Assembly (NCBI GenBank): GCA_945888565.1
Contig: CAMDAL010000006.1
Location: 1-26,695 of the forward strand
Length of the DNA: 26,695 bases
Source: Devosia equisanguinis
Lineage (GTDB): Bacteria; Pseudomonadota; Alphaproteobacteria; Rhizobiales; Devosiaceae
Reading direction: 5' to 3'
Shown here: positions 1-8,227 of the stretch, in pieces
How positions within the stretch are numbered: the first letter of the stretch is position 1
How the letters are laid out: each line of letters starts with the position of its first letter
Notes under the pieces: model-generated
The model's input: only the letters and a program-made list of their open reading frames with translations
Database searches by the model: none
What the model was told of the DNA's origin: nothing
Program-made: the position numbers and the translations under genes

Positions 1-25
1 ACGGCTTGATGGCGGTGATCTTCAT
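1..25 (-). CDS. 5' end of an enolase-superfamily protein (partial)
   Basis: An ATG at 23-25 on the minus strand opens the frame MKITAIKP, which then runs off the left edge. Enolase-superfamily dehydratases characteristically begin with this kind of MKI-x-x-I/L strand; the genes starting at 1246 and 8228 begin MKIKEIKV and MKITDLRV. It lies 9 bases after the stop of the ManD gene on the same strand, which fits one more gene in that operon. No clear Shine-Dalgarno is visible before it and only eight codons can be read, so the call rests on N-terminal resemblance and position. Confidence 0.45.
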
Positions 26-34
26 GGGTGGGGG

Positions 35-1246
35 TTACCAGCTGGTCATGCCGCCGTCTTCCAGCCGGGCGACCGGCAGGTAGGCGGGCGAATAAGGATA
101 TTTGGCGGCGAGGGCTTCATCGATATCGGTGCCGCTGCCGGGCGTCTCGTTGGGGTAGAGATAGCCGCGATCGTAGCGCCAGTCACACTTGAAGACGTCG
201 TAGGTCTCCTGGGTGTAGCCGGTGAACTCCTGGATGCCGAAGTTCGAGATGGCGGTATCGACGTGGATATTGGCGCCCATGGTGGCGGGCGACATGTCCA
301 TCGGGCCGTGACAGGCCGACTTCACGTGGTAGATCGAGGCGAAATCGAAGATCTTCTTGATGCCGGTGACGCCGCCAGCATGGACGGCGGTGACGCGGAT
401 GTAGTCGATCAGCTGTTCCTGGATCAGCGTGGTGCAGTCGTAGATCGAGTTGAAGATCTCGCCGACGGCCAGCGGCTGCGTCGTGTGCTGCCGGATGATG
501 CGAAAACCTTCCTGCAGTTCGGCCGGGATGGCGTCCTCGAGCCAGAACAGGCGGTAGGGTTCGAGGTCCTTGCCGAGGCGGGCGGCCTCGATGGGGGTGA
601 GGCGGTGGTGGACGTCGTGCATCAGGTGCACGTCGTAGCCGACGGTGTCGCGCAGCTTGTCGAACAGCTTCGGCACCAGCGGCATGTACTTGTGGGTCGC
701 CCAGACTTCCTCGACCGGCATGGCGCGGACCATGCCGCCATTGGTCTGCACGGCGCCGGGGCCGGTGCCGTAGATCGGCGGCAGGCCGGGGATCGAGACC
801 TGGGCGCGGATCGCCTCGAGGCCCTGCTCCTTCATGGCGACGACGCCTTCGACCACCTCATTGATGTCGAGGCCGCCGACATGCTTGTAGACCATCACCT
901 TGTCGCGCGACCGGCCGCCCAGCAACTGGTAGAGCGGCATGTTGGCGACCTTGGCCTTGATGTCCCACAGCGCCATGTCGATGGCCGCGACCGCCGCCAT
1001 GGTGATCGGGCCGCGACGCCAGTAGGCACCCTTGTAGAGGTACTGCCAGATGTCTTCGGTGCGGAGCGGGTCCTTGCCGATGAGGGTTGGCGCGATGTGG
1101 TCCTGCAGGTAGGAAACGACCGCCAGCTCGCGGCCGTTCACCGTGCCGTCGCCGATGCCGTAGACGCCCTCGTCGGTGATCACCTTGACCGTGACGAAGT
1201 TGCGTCCGGGCGAGCAGACGATGACTTTTATCTCTTTGATCTTCAT
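35..1246 (-). CDS. manD: D-mannonate dehydratase, enolase superfamily (ManD/RspA type)
   Basis: Predicted to dehydrate D-mannonate (or a related aldonate) to 2-keto-3-deoxygluconate in the cytoplasm. The 403-residue length and the C-terminal LPVARLEDG signature fit the ManD subgroup. Visible active-site residues are metal ligands D211 (MHDVHH), E237 (WLED) and E263 (VGEIF), acid/base H213, the R147/Y159 pair of the 150s loop (IRAQ...IYG), R284, H313 (CHGPMD), D317 and E340. These match the residue pattern known for characterised ManD enzymes. Family members differ in efficiency, and some are poor on mannonate, so the exact substrate is inferred. It follows the 449-residue MR-type gene by 22 bases, downstream of a sugar ABC transporter, which points to acid-sugar catabolism. 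The upstream ribosome site is weak. Confidence 0.9.
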   Translation of the reverse strand: MKIKEIKVIVCSPGRNFVTVKVITDEGVYGIGDGTVNGRELAVVSYLQDHIAPTLIGKDPLRTEDIWQYLYKGAYWRRGPITMAAVAAIDMALWDIKAKVANMPLYQLLGGRSRDKVMVYKHVGGLDINEVVEGVVAMKEQGLEAIRAQVSIPGLPPIYGTGPGAVQTNGGMVRAMPVEEVWATHKYMPLVPKLFDKLRDTVGYDVHLMHDVHHRLTPIEAARLGKDLEPYRLFWLEDAIPAELQEGFRIIRQHTTQPLAVGEIFNSIYDCTTLIQEQLIDYIRVTAVHAGGVTGIKKIFDFASIYHVKSACHGPMDMSPATMGANIHVDTAISNFGIQEFTGYTQETYDVFKCDWRYDRGYLYPNETPGSGTDIDEALAAKYPYSPAYLPVARLEDGGMTSW

Positions 1247-1268
1247 TCTTTGACGCTCGGAGTTTGGA

Positions 1269-2618
1269 TCAGGACCAGGTGCGGTCCCAGGAATGGTCGT
1301 TGTCCCAGCGGCTGGTTTCCTGCCAGATGCCGGTGACGCCCGGCTGCAGGTGCTGCATCAGCAGTTCGTCGTTGAGGTCGTCGATGCCGAGGCCCGGCTT
1401 GTCGGTGAGGGTGATAAAGCCATTCTGCACGATGGGCTTGGGCAGTCCGATCTGGATGTCGTCCCACCACGGCACTTCGACCGAGTGGTATTCAAGCGCC
1501 ATGAAGTTCTCGGTGGCGGTTGCAACGTGCGCGGCGGCGATCGCGGCGATCGGGCTTTCGGCCATGTGGATAGCCATCGAGATACCGTAGTCCTGCGCGC
1601 GGTCGCCGATCTTCTTGGTCTCGAGGATGCCGCCGGTGGTGAGCAGGTCGGGGTGGATGACCGAGATGCCGGCGTTGAAAAGCGGCTCGAAGTTTTCCTT
1701 CAGGTAGATGTCCTCGCCGGTGCAGATCGGCACGGCGGTGGCTTCCTGCAGACGGCGATAGCCTTCGGTATGCTGCCACGGGATGACGTCTTCGAGCCAG
1801 GCCGGGGTGTATTTCTCGATCCGCTGGGCGAGGCGGATGCCGTCCGACATCGAAATGTGACCGAGATGGTCGATGGCGAGCGGAATATCGGGGCCGATGA
1901 CCTCGCGGACTTCGGCGATGTACTGCTCGAGCAGGTCGAGGCCCTTTTCGGAGAAGTGCAGGCCGGTGAAGGGGTGCATGACGTTTTGCGCGTCATAGAC
2001 CATGTTGCGCGCCTTGCGCTCAGCGTCGTTGGTGGCGAGGAGACCGCCGGCATGCTGCTTGAAGCCATCGAGCACACCGGCCGGGCCGACGACGGCGCCG
2101 GGGATGTGGGCGATTTCCATGAGCCCCAGGTCCATCTTCAGGAAGGTGAAGCCCATGTCCATGCGCTCTTTGAGGCGCTTGCCCATCTCGGTGCCGCTCG
2201 GACGATCGGCGTCGGTGTCGCAGTAGACGCGGACCTTGTCGCGGAACTTGCCGCCCAGCATCTGGTAGATCGGCATACCGTAGGCCTTGCCGGCGAGATC
2301 CCACAGCGCGATCTCGATGGCAGAAACGCCGCCGCCCTGGCGGCCGTGGCCGCCGAACTGCTTGATGCGGCGGAACAGCCGGTCGATGTCGCAGGGGTTT
2401 TCGCCGAGCAGGCGGGATTTCAGCATCAGCGCGTAGGTGGCGCTGGCGCCGTCGCGGACTTCGCCGAAACCCACAATGCCCTGGTTGGTGTAGATCTTCA
2501 GCAGCGCCGAGCGGAACGGCGCGCCGGTGATCTCGGCGACGCGGATGTCGGTGATCCGAAGGTCGGACGGGCGCGAGCTCGTGTTGACGTGGTTGAGGGC
2601 TGTGTCGGCGCTGGTCAT
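1269..2618 (-). CDS. Mandelate-racemase-subgroup enolase-superfamily enzyme, probable sugar-acid dehydratase
   Basis: A 449-residue enzyme with an N-terminal capping domain (about 20-130) and a C-terminal barrel. Visible catalytic elements are K161 in a K-x-D motif (FLKMD, with D163), metal ligands D250 (IDHLGH), E276 (WLEDV) and E302 (GEDIY), and a His-Asp dyad formed by D324 (HPDLLTTGG) and H351 (IHMAE). This set defines the mandelate racemase subgroup, whose members mostly dehydrate aldonates or aldarates to 2-keto-3-deoxy acids; the substrate here cannot be read from sequence. A long insert (about 165-225) between K161 and D250 and a tryptophan-rich C-terminal tail (IWQETSRWDNDHSW) are unusual. 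It sits between the ABC ATPase gene and the ManD gene on one strand. The ATG at 2618 lacks a strong Shine-Dalgarno, so a slightly different start is possible. Confidence 0.85.
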   Translation of the reverse strand: MTSADTALNHVNTSSRPSDLRITDIRVAEITGAPFRSALLKIYTNQGIVGFGEVRDGASATYALMLKSRLLGENPCDIDRLFRRIKQFGGHGRQGGGVSAIEIALWDLAGKAYGMPIYQMLGGKFRDKVRVYCDTDADRPSGTEMGKRLKERMDMGFTFLKMDLGLMEIAHIPGAVVGPAGVLDGFKQHAGGLLATNDAERKARNMVYDAQNVMHPFTGLHFSEKGLDLLEQYIAEVREVIGPDIPLAIDHLGHISMSDGIRLAQRIEKYTPAWLEDVIPWQHTEGYRRLQEATAVPICTGEDIYLKENFEPLFNAGISVIHPDLLTTGGILETKKIGDRAQDYGISMAIHMAESPIAAIAAAHVATATENFMALEYHSVEVPWWDDIQIGLPKPIVQNGFITLTDKPGLGIDDLNDELLMQHLQPGVTGIWQETSRWDNDHSWDRTWS

Positions 2619-2642
2619 GTCATCGAAGTCCGGGTTGAGGAA

Positions 2643-2666
2643 CGGCCCGCACCTGGATGCGGGCCG
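2643..2666 (-). terminator. GC-rich stem-loop between ABC ATPase and MR-type gene
   Basis: Perfect 9-bp inverted repeat CGGCCCGCA (2643-2651) and TGCGGGCCG (2658-2666) around a 6-base loop. It starts 27 bases past the stop of the ATPase gene on the minus strand and is followed by TTCCTC, not a long U-run. It is either a partial terminator or an mRNA-stabilising hairpin separating the transporter genes from the enolase-superfamily genes. Confidence 0.5.
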
Positions 2667-2692
2667 GAATGGGGGAAGGTTGGAAACGGGGG

Positions 2693-3787
2693 CTAGAGCC
2701 GCAGCGCCATCTCGGTTTCGCCGTCGAACAGGTGCATGCGGTCCTGATCGAACTCGAGGAACACGGGCTCGTCCGGCCGCAGCGCGAAGGACGGCGGAAC
2801 GCTGACGTTGACGGTCGCGCCGGAAACGAAGACCTGGGCGAAGGTGACGTCGCCGGTGGGCTCGACGGTGTAGACCTTGCCGGGAACGGCGCCGGGCACC
2901 TGGACCTTGTGCACCTTGATGGTGGAGTGCCGGCCGCCAAGGACGACCTTGTTGGAGGTCGCCGACAGCGCCTTCCTGCCATTGGCGTCCGACAGCGGCA
3001 TCTCCCAGCCTTCGGGGCTGGTGAGCACGACCTGGGTGCCCTTCGAGGCGGCGGTCAGCGGCACCAGGCTCATGGCGGGCGAACCGACGAAGCTGGCGAC
3101 GAACATGTTCACCGGATGGGCGAAGACGTTGGCCGGGCTGTCGTATTGCTGCAGGAAGCCGCCGTTCATCACCGCCATCTTGTCGCTCATGGTGACGGCC
3201 TCGAGCTGGTCGTGCGTCACGTAGATGATGGTGGCGCCCAGATCCTGGTGGAAGCGCTTGATCTCGGAGCGCATCTGCACGCGCAGCTTGGCGTCGAGGT
3301 TGGACAGCGGTTCGTCCATGAGGAAGACCCGCGGCTCGCGCACCAGGGCGCGGCCGAGGGCAACACGCTGCTGCTGGCCGCCCGACAGTTCGCGCGGCTT
3401 GCGTTCGAGCAGATGCGTGATGTCCAGCGTCTTGGCGGCGTCGCGCACCTTCTTGTCGATCTCTTCCTTGGGCAGCTTTCGCATCTGCAGGGGGAAGGCG
3501 AGGTTCTTGTAGACCGACTTCTGCGGGTAGAGCGCGTAGTTCTGGAACACCATGGCGATGTCCCGATCCTTCGGATCGAGATTGGTGACGTCGCGATCAC
3601 CGATGGTGACCGCGCCGCCGGACATCGAGATGAGGCCGGCGACGAGATTCAGCGTGGTGGTCTTGCCGCAGCCGGAGGGGCCGACGAGCGCGACGAACTC
3701 GCCATCTTCCACCGTGAGCGACACGCGGTTCACGGCGTAGACCGGACCGTAGTTCTTGACCACGTCTTTGAGAACAACCTGAGCCAT
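2693..3787 (-). CDS. Sugar ABC transporter ATP-binding protein, UgpC/MalK (CUT1) type
   Basis: A 364-residue cytoplasmic ATPase that powers the adjacent permeases. The nucleotide-binding domain shows Walker A GPSGCGKTT (36-44), Q-loop Q82, signature LSGGQ (134-138), Walker B VFLMDEP (154-160 with D158/E159), D-loop SNLD and switch H192. The remaining roughly 130 residues form the TOBE/MalK-like regulatory domain typical of carbohydrate uptake family 1. Its ATG lies 14 bases after the stop of the second permease gene, so it belongs to the binding-protein/permease operon. The transported substrate is inferred from the downstream dehydratases to be an aldonate, uronate or oligouronide; nothing in this protein specifies it. 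Confidence 0.93.
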   Translation of the reverse strand: MAQVVLKDVVKNYGPVYAVNRVSLTVEDGEFVALVGPSGCGKTTTLNLVAGLISMSGGAVTIGDRDVTNLDPKDRDIAMVFQNYALYPQKSVYKNLAFPLQMRKLPKEEIDKKVRDAAKTLDITHLLERKPRELSGGQQQRVALGRALVREPRVFLMDEPLSNLDAKLRVQMRSEIKRFHQDLGATIIYVTHDQLEAVTMSDKMAVMNGGFLQQYDSPANVFAHPVNMFVASFVGSPAMSLVPLTAASKGTQVVLTSPEGWEMPLSDANGRKALSATSNKVVLGGRHSTIKVHKVQVPGAVPGKVYTVEPTGDVTFAQVFVSGATVNVSVPPSFALRPDEPVFLEFDQDRMHLFDGETEMALRL

Positions 3788-3801
3788 AACGGTTCCCGGG
3801 G

Positions 3802-4668
3802 TTAGTGCTTCACGGCGCCCTCAGTCAGGGCGCGCACGAAGTAGCGTTGCAGGACGAGGAACAGCACCACGACGGGTATGCTCATCAGGAAAGTGGCTGC
3901 CATCAGGCCCGGCCAATCGGTGGCGTTCTCGGAGAAGAAGCGCTGGATACCCACCGGCAGGGTCATCTGATCGTGCCGGGTGAGGAAGGTGTAGGCGTAG
4001 ATGTACTCGTTCCAGGCGCCGATGAAGCTGTAGATCGAGGTAGCGATGATGCCGGGAGTAGAGAGCGGCATCACGATCAGGAAGAAGGCCTGGAAGCGGG
4101 TGGCGCCATCGATGCGCGCCGCCTGCTCGAGCTGGATCGGAATGTTGTCGTAGAAGCCCTTGAGCAGCCAGATGGCGAGCGGCAGGCCGAAAGTTAGGTA
4201 GGTCAGGATCAGCGAGCCGTGCGTGTTCACCAGCCCCAGCACGCGCATCAGGATGAACAGCGGCACGAGGAACACGACGGCCGGGAACATGTTGCGCAGC
4301 AGCACGGCAAAGAACAGGAACGTGCGGCCGGGGAAGCGGAAGCGCGAAAAGGCGTAGGCTGCCGGTACCGCGACAGCCACCGCGAGCAAGGTGGTGACGA
4401 CCGAAACCCACATCGAGTTCCAGAAGTAGCGCAGGAAGTCCTGTCCGACGCTGCCCGAAGGATCGAGCAGGCGCCAGTAGTTGTCGAGTGTCGGCTCGGT
4501 AGGCCACCACTGCGGCGGGTACTGCATGGCAGCAAAGCCGGTCTTCAGCGAGGTGATCAGCATCCACGCCATCGGCATGATGGTGAAGCCGAGCAGGAAC
4601 ACCAGGAAAATGCGCCCAGCCCAACGCCAACCCATGCCGCCGGAGCGGTATTCGGTGATCGAACTCAT
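3802..4668 (-). CDS. Sugar ABC transporter permease, MalG-like (CUT1)
   Basis: A 288-residue inner-membrane protein with about six hydrophobic segments; the first spans about 19-40. The cytoplasmic EAA loop that docks with the ATPase is seen at about 181-201 (EQAARIDGATRFQAFFLIV). The start is taken as the ATG at 4668 (MSSITEYRSG), whose ATG overlaps the TGA of the upstream permease gene as ATGA, a sign of translational coupling. The open frame continues upstream to about 5061, but that part is an out-of-frame shadow of the other permease. C-terminal ALTEGAVKH is typical of MalG-type subunits. Confidence 0.92.
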   Translation of the reverse strand: MSSITEYRSGGMGWRWAGRIFLVFLLGFTIMPMAWMLITSLKTGFAAMQYPPQWWPTEPTLDNYWRLLDPSGSVGQDFLRYFWNSMWVSVVTTLLAVAVAVPAAYAFSRFRFPGRTFLFFAVLLRNMFPAVVFLVPLFILMRVLGLVNTHGSLILTYLTFGLPLAIWLLKGFYDNIPIQLEQAARIDGATRFQAFFLIVMPLSTPGIIATSIYSFIGAWNEYIYAYTFLTRHDQMTLPVGIQRFFSENATDWPGLMAATFLMSIPVVVLFLVLQRYFVRALTEGAVKH

Positions 4669-5627
4669 GCGCCGGCCCTCTGGTCGTCGCCGCGGGTCAG
4701 GGCGCGGACGTAGAAGTAGCCCAGGGTCATCATGATGATGAAGAGCAGCACCGCGTAGGCAGCGCCCACGCCCCAGCGCTGGCGGAGGAAGGCGAGCTCG
4801 TAGATGTGGGTGATCCAGATCTGGGTCGAGCCGACCGGGCCGCCGCCCGTCATGATGAAGGGGATGATGAAGGAATTGAAGTTCTGCACCACGAGCAGCA
4901 GGATCGTGACCGTCGACACGCTCGACAGGTGCGGCCAGGTCACATGCCAGAAGCGCTGCCAGGGGCTGGCGCCATCGACCTGCGCGGCGCGCAGCAGCGT
5001 GTCGGGGACGGTCTGCAGGCCAGCCATCAGCATGATCATGGCGAAGGAGAATTCCTTCCACACGTTCACGACGATCAGCGAGTAGAGCGAGGTGCTGGTG
5101 TTATCGAGGAAGTTGATCGGCTGGTCGGTGACGCCCAGCTGCACCATCAGCGCGCCGATGGCACCGAAATCGGAGTGATAGAGCCACTTCCACACATAGG
5201 AGGCGGCGACCGCGCTCACCACCCACGGGATCAGCAGCAATCCGCGCAACAGGGCGCGGCCGGCGAACTCACGATTCAGCGCCAGCGCGGCGCCGAGCCC
5301 GAGCAGGAAGGCGATGGCAGTGGACAGGACCGTCCAGATGATGGTCTGCCAGGTTACCTTCCAGAAGATCGAGCTTGTGAGGATGGTGACGTAGTTGTCG
5401 AGCCCGTTGAACTGCTTCTGGCTCAGCGCCAGGCTGGCCGGGGTGTTAAAGAAGCTCAGCTCGATAGTGTAGTAGATCGGGTAGGCGATGACGACGAGCA
5501 TCACCAGGATGGCCGGCGCGACGTAAAGATAGTCGGTGCGGCTCTTGACGATGCGGCTGCCAAGGCTGGGTCGCTTGGGCGCCGGTGGATCGGGGACGTC
5601 CCGGAAAATGGCTTGGCCGGTGCTCAC
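4665..5627 (-). CDS. Sugar ABC transporter permease, MalF-like (CUT1)
   Basis: A 320-residue inner-membrane protein with about six transmembrane segments, beginning with a helix at about 33-55 after a proline-rich cytoplasmic N-terminus. The EAA loop is visible at about 213-232 (LLRAAQVDGASPWQRFWHVT). I choose the GTG at 5627 because AGGG at 5637-5640 is well placed as a Shine-Dalgarno. The longer ATG start at 5672 lies inside the loop of a perfect hairpin and has no ribosome site. It pairs with the MalG-like subunit, overlapping it by four bases, and follows the binding-protein gene across an attenuator-like stem-loop. Confidence 0.9.
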   Translation of the reverse strand: MSTGQAIFRDVPDPPAPKRPSLGSRIVKSRTDYLYVAPAILVMLVVIAYPIYYTIELSFFNTPASLALSQKQFNGLDNYVTILTSSIFWKVTWQTIIWTVLSTAIAFLLGLGAALALNREFAGRALLRGLLLIPWVVSAVAASYVWKWLYHSDFGAIGALMVQLGVTDQPINFLDNTSTSLYSLIVVNVWKEFSFAMIMLMAGLQTVPDTLLRAAQVDGASPWQRFWHVTWPHLSSVSTVTILLLVVQNFNSFIIPFIMTGGGPVGSTQIWITHIYELAFLRQRWGVGAAYAVLLFIIMMTLGYFYVRALTRGDDQRAGA

Positions 5628-5658
5628 TCTGGCAGACCCTGTTCTATGAAGATGGAAA

Positions 5659-5682
5659 GACCGGCGGCGCATGCCGCCGGTC
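5659..5682 (-). terminator. Perfect 10-bp stem-loop between binding-protein and permease genes (attenuator-like)
   Basis: GACCGGCGGC (5659-5668) and GCCGCCGGTC (5673-5682) pair perfectly around a four-base loop. On the minus-strand transcript the hairpin lies 20 bases after the binding-protein stop and is followed by UUUCC. Such hairpins are known in other ABC operons to protect the binding-protein mRNA or partially terminate, giving an excess of binding protein over permease. That role is inferred here. Confidence 0.65.
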
Positions 5683-5702
5683 AGATTCGCTCGGAAGGGC
5701 GA

Positions 5703-7211
5703 TCAGATGCCGCCGCTGCCGTCGATGATGGCCTGCACCTTCATGGCCGCATCCTCGACCGCCTGGTCGACGGTCATGGTTTCGGTGAGGGCGTTCTGCA
5801 GCATGTCCGGAACGATGATGTTCATGATTTCCGGGGCCTCCGGGATCACCGGGAACGGGATGCCGTTGGGCAGCATCGAGGTGGTGATGTCGAGGAACCG
5901 GGTCTGTTCGAGGCGTTCCTTCATCCACTCGGTCCTGAAGCCACCGAGGTGGCCAGGGTTGGAGCTGGCCCAGTTGAGCTTGACCGACCATTCGGGGCTG
6001 GTCCACATGCAGATCAGCGCCTTGACAGCCTGCTCGTCGACATTGCCACCCTCGACAAAGTCAGACTTGACCATGTGGATGTTGGAGCCGCCAAACACTA
6101 CGGCACGCTTTCCGTCGGGTCCGGTCGGCATCAGGCCGTAGCGCATGTTGGCGACCACGGCATCGGCCATTTCCCTGTCGGCGCCGGTTGCCTTGCTGGC
6201 CAGGTCGTTCATGCGGGCATATTCGGAGGGGTGCGCGATCACCATGGCCAACTCGCCAGCGATGAACGGACCCTGGTTGTCGGCCTGGGTGTTGGTCAGG
6301 GCCGAGACCGGGACCGACTTGTCGCGGACATACATGTTCACGGCAGCCTGCAGGGCGGCCTTGGATCCCTCGTTGTTGATCCACACTTCCTTGTAGCCCG
6401 GGGTCGGTGCGGCCTCATCAAGGGCGCCACCACCATATGCCCAGAGCTGCGGCATGAAGCGGAACGGCGTGTTGCCGGCATTCTGCTTGGCGACAAGGCC
6501 ATAGCCGGCGATGCCGAGCTTGTCGTGGATGGTCTTGGAATAGATCACAAGATCGTCCCAGGTGGCCGGCGGGCTTTCGGGGTCGAGGCCGGCATCGGCA
6601 AAGATCTTGGCGTTCCAGATCAGCGCCATGGTCTCGTTGTTGGTCGGGATACCGTAACCGACACCTTCATAGGTGACCGACTTCAATGCGCCCGGCCAGA
6701 AGTCGGCGCTCGAATAGCCCACGTCTTCGGGCTTGAGCGGGTTGAGGTAACCCTTGGCCGCGAACTCGACACCGCCGAGGATCTGCAGGCGAACCACCAT
6801 CGGGGCCGCATTGCCGAGTAGCGCGGTACGGAACTTGTCGAGCAGTTCGTTGTAGGTGATCGACTGCACGTCGGTCTCGATGTTCGGGTAGGCGACCTTG
6901 AAGGCCTCCCAGAACGCCTTGTCCTGCCTGTGCGAGATTTCCGGATCGGCCTCAAACGGGCCGGTGTACCAGTAGGTGACCTTGCCGGTGTAGTCGTTTG
7001 GCACGACGGCGCCGCAATCCTTGGCGGTGTCGTAGGTGGTCGTGCCGGCGATCGACTTAACGTAATCGGGCGACCACTTCGACAGATCAACGGACTGGGC
7101 AAAAACGGTGCCGCTCATCAGCGACGCCGCGAGGCTGACCGCGAAAGTGAACTTAACTAACTGGCGCGCGGCCGAACCGCCAACGCCTGCATGCCGATCA
7201 AGATCGGTCAT
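5703..7211 (-). CDS. Extracellular solute-binding protein, family 1 (CUT1 sugar transporter)
   Basis: A 502-residue periplasmic binding protein for the adjacent CUT1 permeases. A Sec-type signal is visible: an extended N-terminus with R16 and K20, a hydrophobic core at about 21-34, then VFA-Q with likely cleavage after A38. The mature part has the family-1 hallmarks VTYWYTGPFEADPE near the start, a central YGIPTNNETMALIWNAKIFADAGL stretch read in pieces, and an FIAGELAMVIAH segment. It is longer than common sugar-binding proteins of about 420 residues. The ATG at 7211 has GGAGGA about 8 bases upstream. It is the first gene of the minus-strand operon, and its promoter lies in the region shared with the divergent GntR regulator. 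Confidence 0.9.
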   Translation of the reverse strand: MTDLDRHAGVGGSAARQLVKFTFAVSLAASLMSGTVFAQSVDLSKWSPDYVKSIAGTTTYDTAKDCGAVVPNDYTGKVTYWYTGPFEADPEISHRQDKAFWEAFKVAYPNIETDVQSITYNELLDKFRTALLGNAAPMVVRLQILGGVEFAAKGYLNPLKPEDVGYSSADFWPGALKSVTYEGVGYGIPTNNETMALIWNAKIFADAGLDPESPPATWDDLVIYSKTIHDKLGIAGYGLVAKQNAGNTPFRFMPQLWAYGGGALDEAAPTPGYKEVWINNEGSKAALQAAVNMYVRDKSVPVSALTNTQADNQGPFIAGELAMVIAHPSEYARMNDLASKATGADREMADAVVANMRYGLMPTGPDGKRAVVFGGSNIHMVKSDFVEGGNVDEQAVKALICMWTSPEWSVKLNWASSNPGHLGGFRTEWMKERLEQTRFLDITTSMLPNGIPFPVIPEAPEIMNIIVPDMLQNALTETMTVDQAVEDAAMKVQAIIDGSGGI

Positions 7212-7336
7212 CGGGGAACTCCTCCAATATTAGCGTTCATCCGGATTTGCCCGGAAACGCGCTCCCACAGCTCAAAGCTGACACTCGGCGGCGTCCGGAA
7301 TGCCTTATGGCTTCCAGCTTCTACCGTTGCTCGCCG

Positions 7337-7364
7337 ACACTACAGACAATGAATGCTGTGTCAA
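7337..7364 (-). promoter_or_regulatory. Candidate promoter of the sugar ABC operon
   Basis: On the minus strand a perfect -35 TTGACA (7364-7359) is followed after 16 bases by TAGTGT (7342-7337) as a -10. This predicts a transcription start near 7330 and a leader of about 120 bases. The -35 is embedded in a small palindrome, GTGT-CA-ACAC (7358-7367), a plausible repressor contact. It is a sequence match only. Confidence 0.5.
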
Positions 7365-7389
7365 CACGACTTGGATCGTACATTCTTTT

Positions 7390-7405
7390 TGCACTTTCGA
7401 GTGCA
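7390..7405. promoter_or_regulatory. Candidate GntR operator palindrome
   Basis: TGCACT-TTCG-AGTGCA is a 6-bp inverted repeat with a 4-base centre, located between the sugar ABC operon and the GntR gene. Its position about 55-80 bases from the GntR start and 25 bases upstream of the proposed ABC promoter -35 fits a site for the neighbouring FCD-type regulator. No experimental motif is known to me for this exact protein. Confidence 0.4.
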
Positions 7406-7459
7406 GAAGATGGTCAAAAGGGGATTGGCTTGCCTGTAAAAGATGCATAAATCAGCCGC

Positions 7460-8170
7460 ATGGGAGAGGAAGATGTCAGCGAGATGCAGGTGATGGAAGG
7501 GGCCGAGCAGGCTCCGTCCGTGTATGAACTCATTCGCGAGGACATCATCTCCGGCCGGCTGAACCCCAACGAGCGGCTGAAGGTCGCGGAGCTGGCGGAG
7601 CGCTACGAGACCTCGACCAACCCGGTGCGCGAGGCGCTGCAGCAATTGCGCGGCGAAGGGTTCGTGGTGATGGAGCCCAACCGCGGCGCGCGGGTGATGC
7701 CCATCGACGAGAATTTCGTGCGCGACATCATCGAGATCGAGGTGCTGATCGAGCCGGCGCTGACCCGCTGGTTCGTGTCGATCGCCAATGCAGCCGACAT
7801 CGTCGAGCTCGAGGCGATCCAGGCGCAGATCGAGGCCAACAACTTCGAGGACCGGGTGAACCACGGGCTGCTGGACACCAAGTTCCATCAGTTCATCTAC
7901 GACCGGCACTACAACCGGCATGCCGCGGAGCTGTGGTGGAAACACCGCGAGATCCTGCGGGCGATCAGCCGACGGTTCCCCACCTCGCTCAGCCGCCGCA
8001 ACTCGGTGCTGAAGGAGCATCGTGACCTGATCGAGGCAATTCGCGCACAGGATGCCGATGCCGCCGCCGCCGTGGTGGCGGCGCATGTGCAGGGATCCGG
8101 GCGACACATCATCGAGCAGATGGGCGTGGCGCAGAGGAATAGCGGGAACTGGCGGAGCGCGCGCAAGTAA
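7460..8170 (+). CDS. GntR-family regulator with FCD ligand-binding domain
   Basis: A 236-residue transcription factor. The N-terminal winged helix (about 20-80) contains the GntR pattern VYELIREDIISGRL and ETSTNPVREALQQL. The C-terminal all-helical FCD domain keeps the putative metal and ligand residues D139, H143, H187 and H209. FCD regulators near uronate or aldonate genes usually repress them and release DNA on binding the acid sugar, which would fit control of both the divergent ABC operon and the adjacent enolase-superfamily genes. The start is uncertain: the ATG at 7460 has no clear ribosome site, while the in-frame ATG at 7484 has GGAGAGGAAG about 13 bases upstream. Confidence 0.9.
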   Translation: MGEEDVSEMQVMEGAEQAPSVYELIREDIISGRLNPNERLKVAELAERYETSTNPVREALQQLRGEGFVVMEPNRGARVMPIDENFVRDIIEIEVLIEPALTRWFVSIANAADIVELEAIQAQIEANNFEDRVNHGLLDTKFHQFIYDRHYNRHAAELWWKHREILRAISRRFPTSLSRRNSVLKEHRDLIEAIRAQDADAAAAVVAAHVQGSGRHIIEQMGVAQRNSGNWRSARK

Positions 8171-8227
8171 CCTGTCTTCACACTACATCCGATTGAGAAA
8201 AGGCCCGCTCGGGGCCGAGGGAGCATC

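Noticed and set aside
1293..2696. 467-residue plus-strand open frame
   Set aside because: Antisense to the MR-type gene with D/V/G-rich composition and no family resemblance. Similar long antisense frames at 263-1336, 2657-3805, 13613-14665 and 20492-21868 were rejected for the same reason.
4806..6821. 671-residue plus-strand open frame
   Set aside because: Antisense to the permease and binding-protein genes, charged low-complexity translation, no ribosome site; a GC-rich codon-position shadow.
8203..8217. Riboswitch or attenuator before the 8228 gene
   Set aside because: Only a 5-bp GC stem (GGCCC/GGGCC); too small to support more than chance pairing next to the ribosome site.
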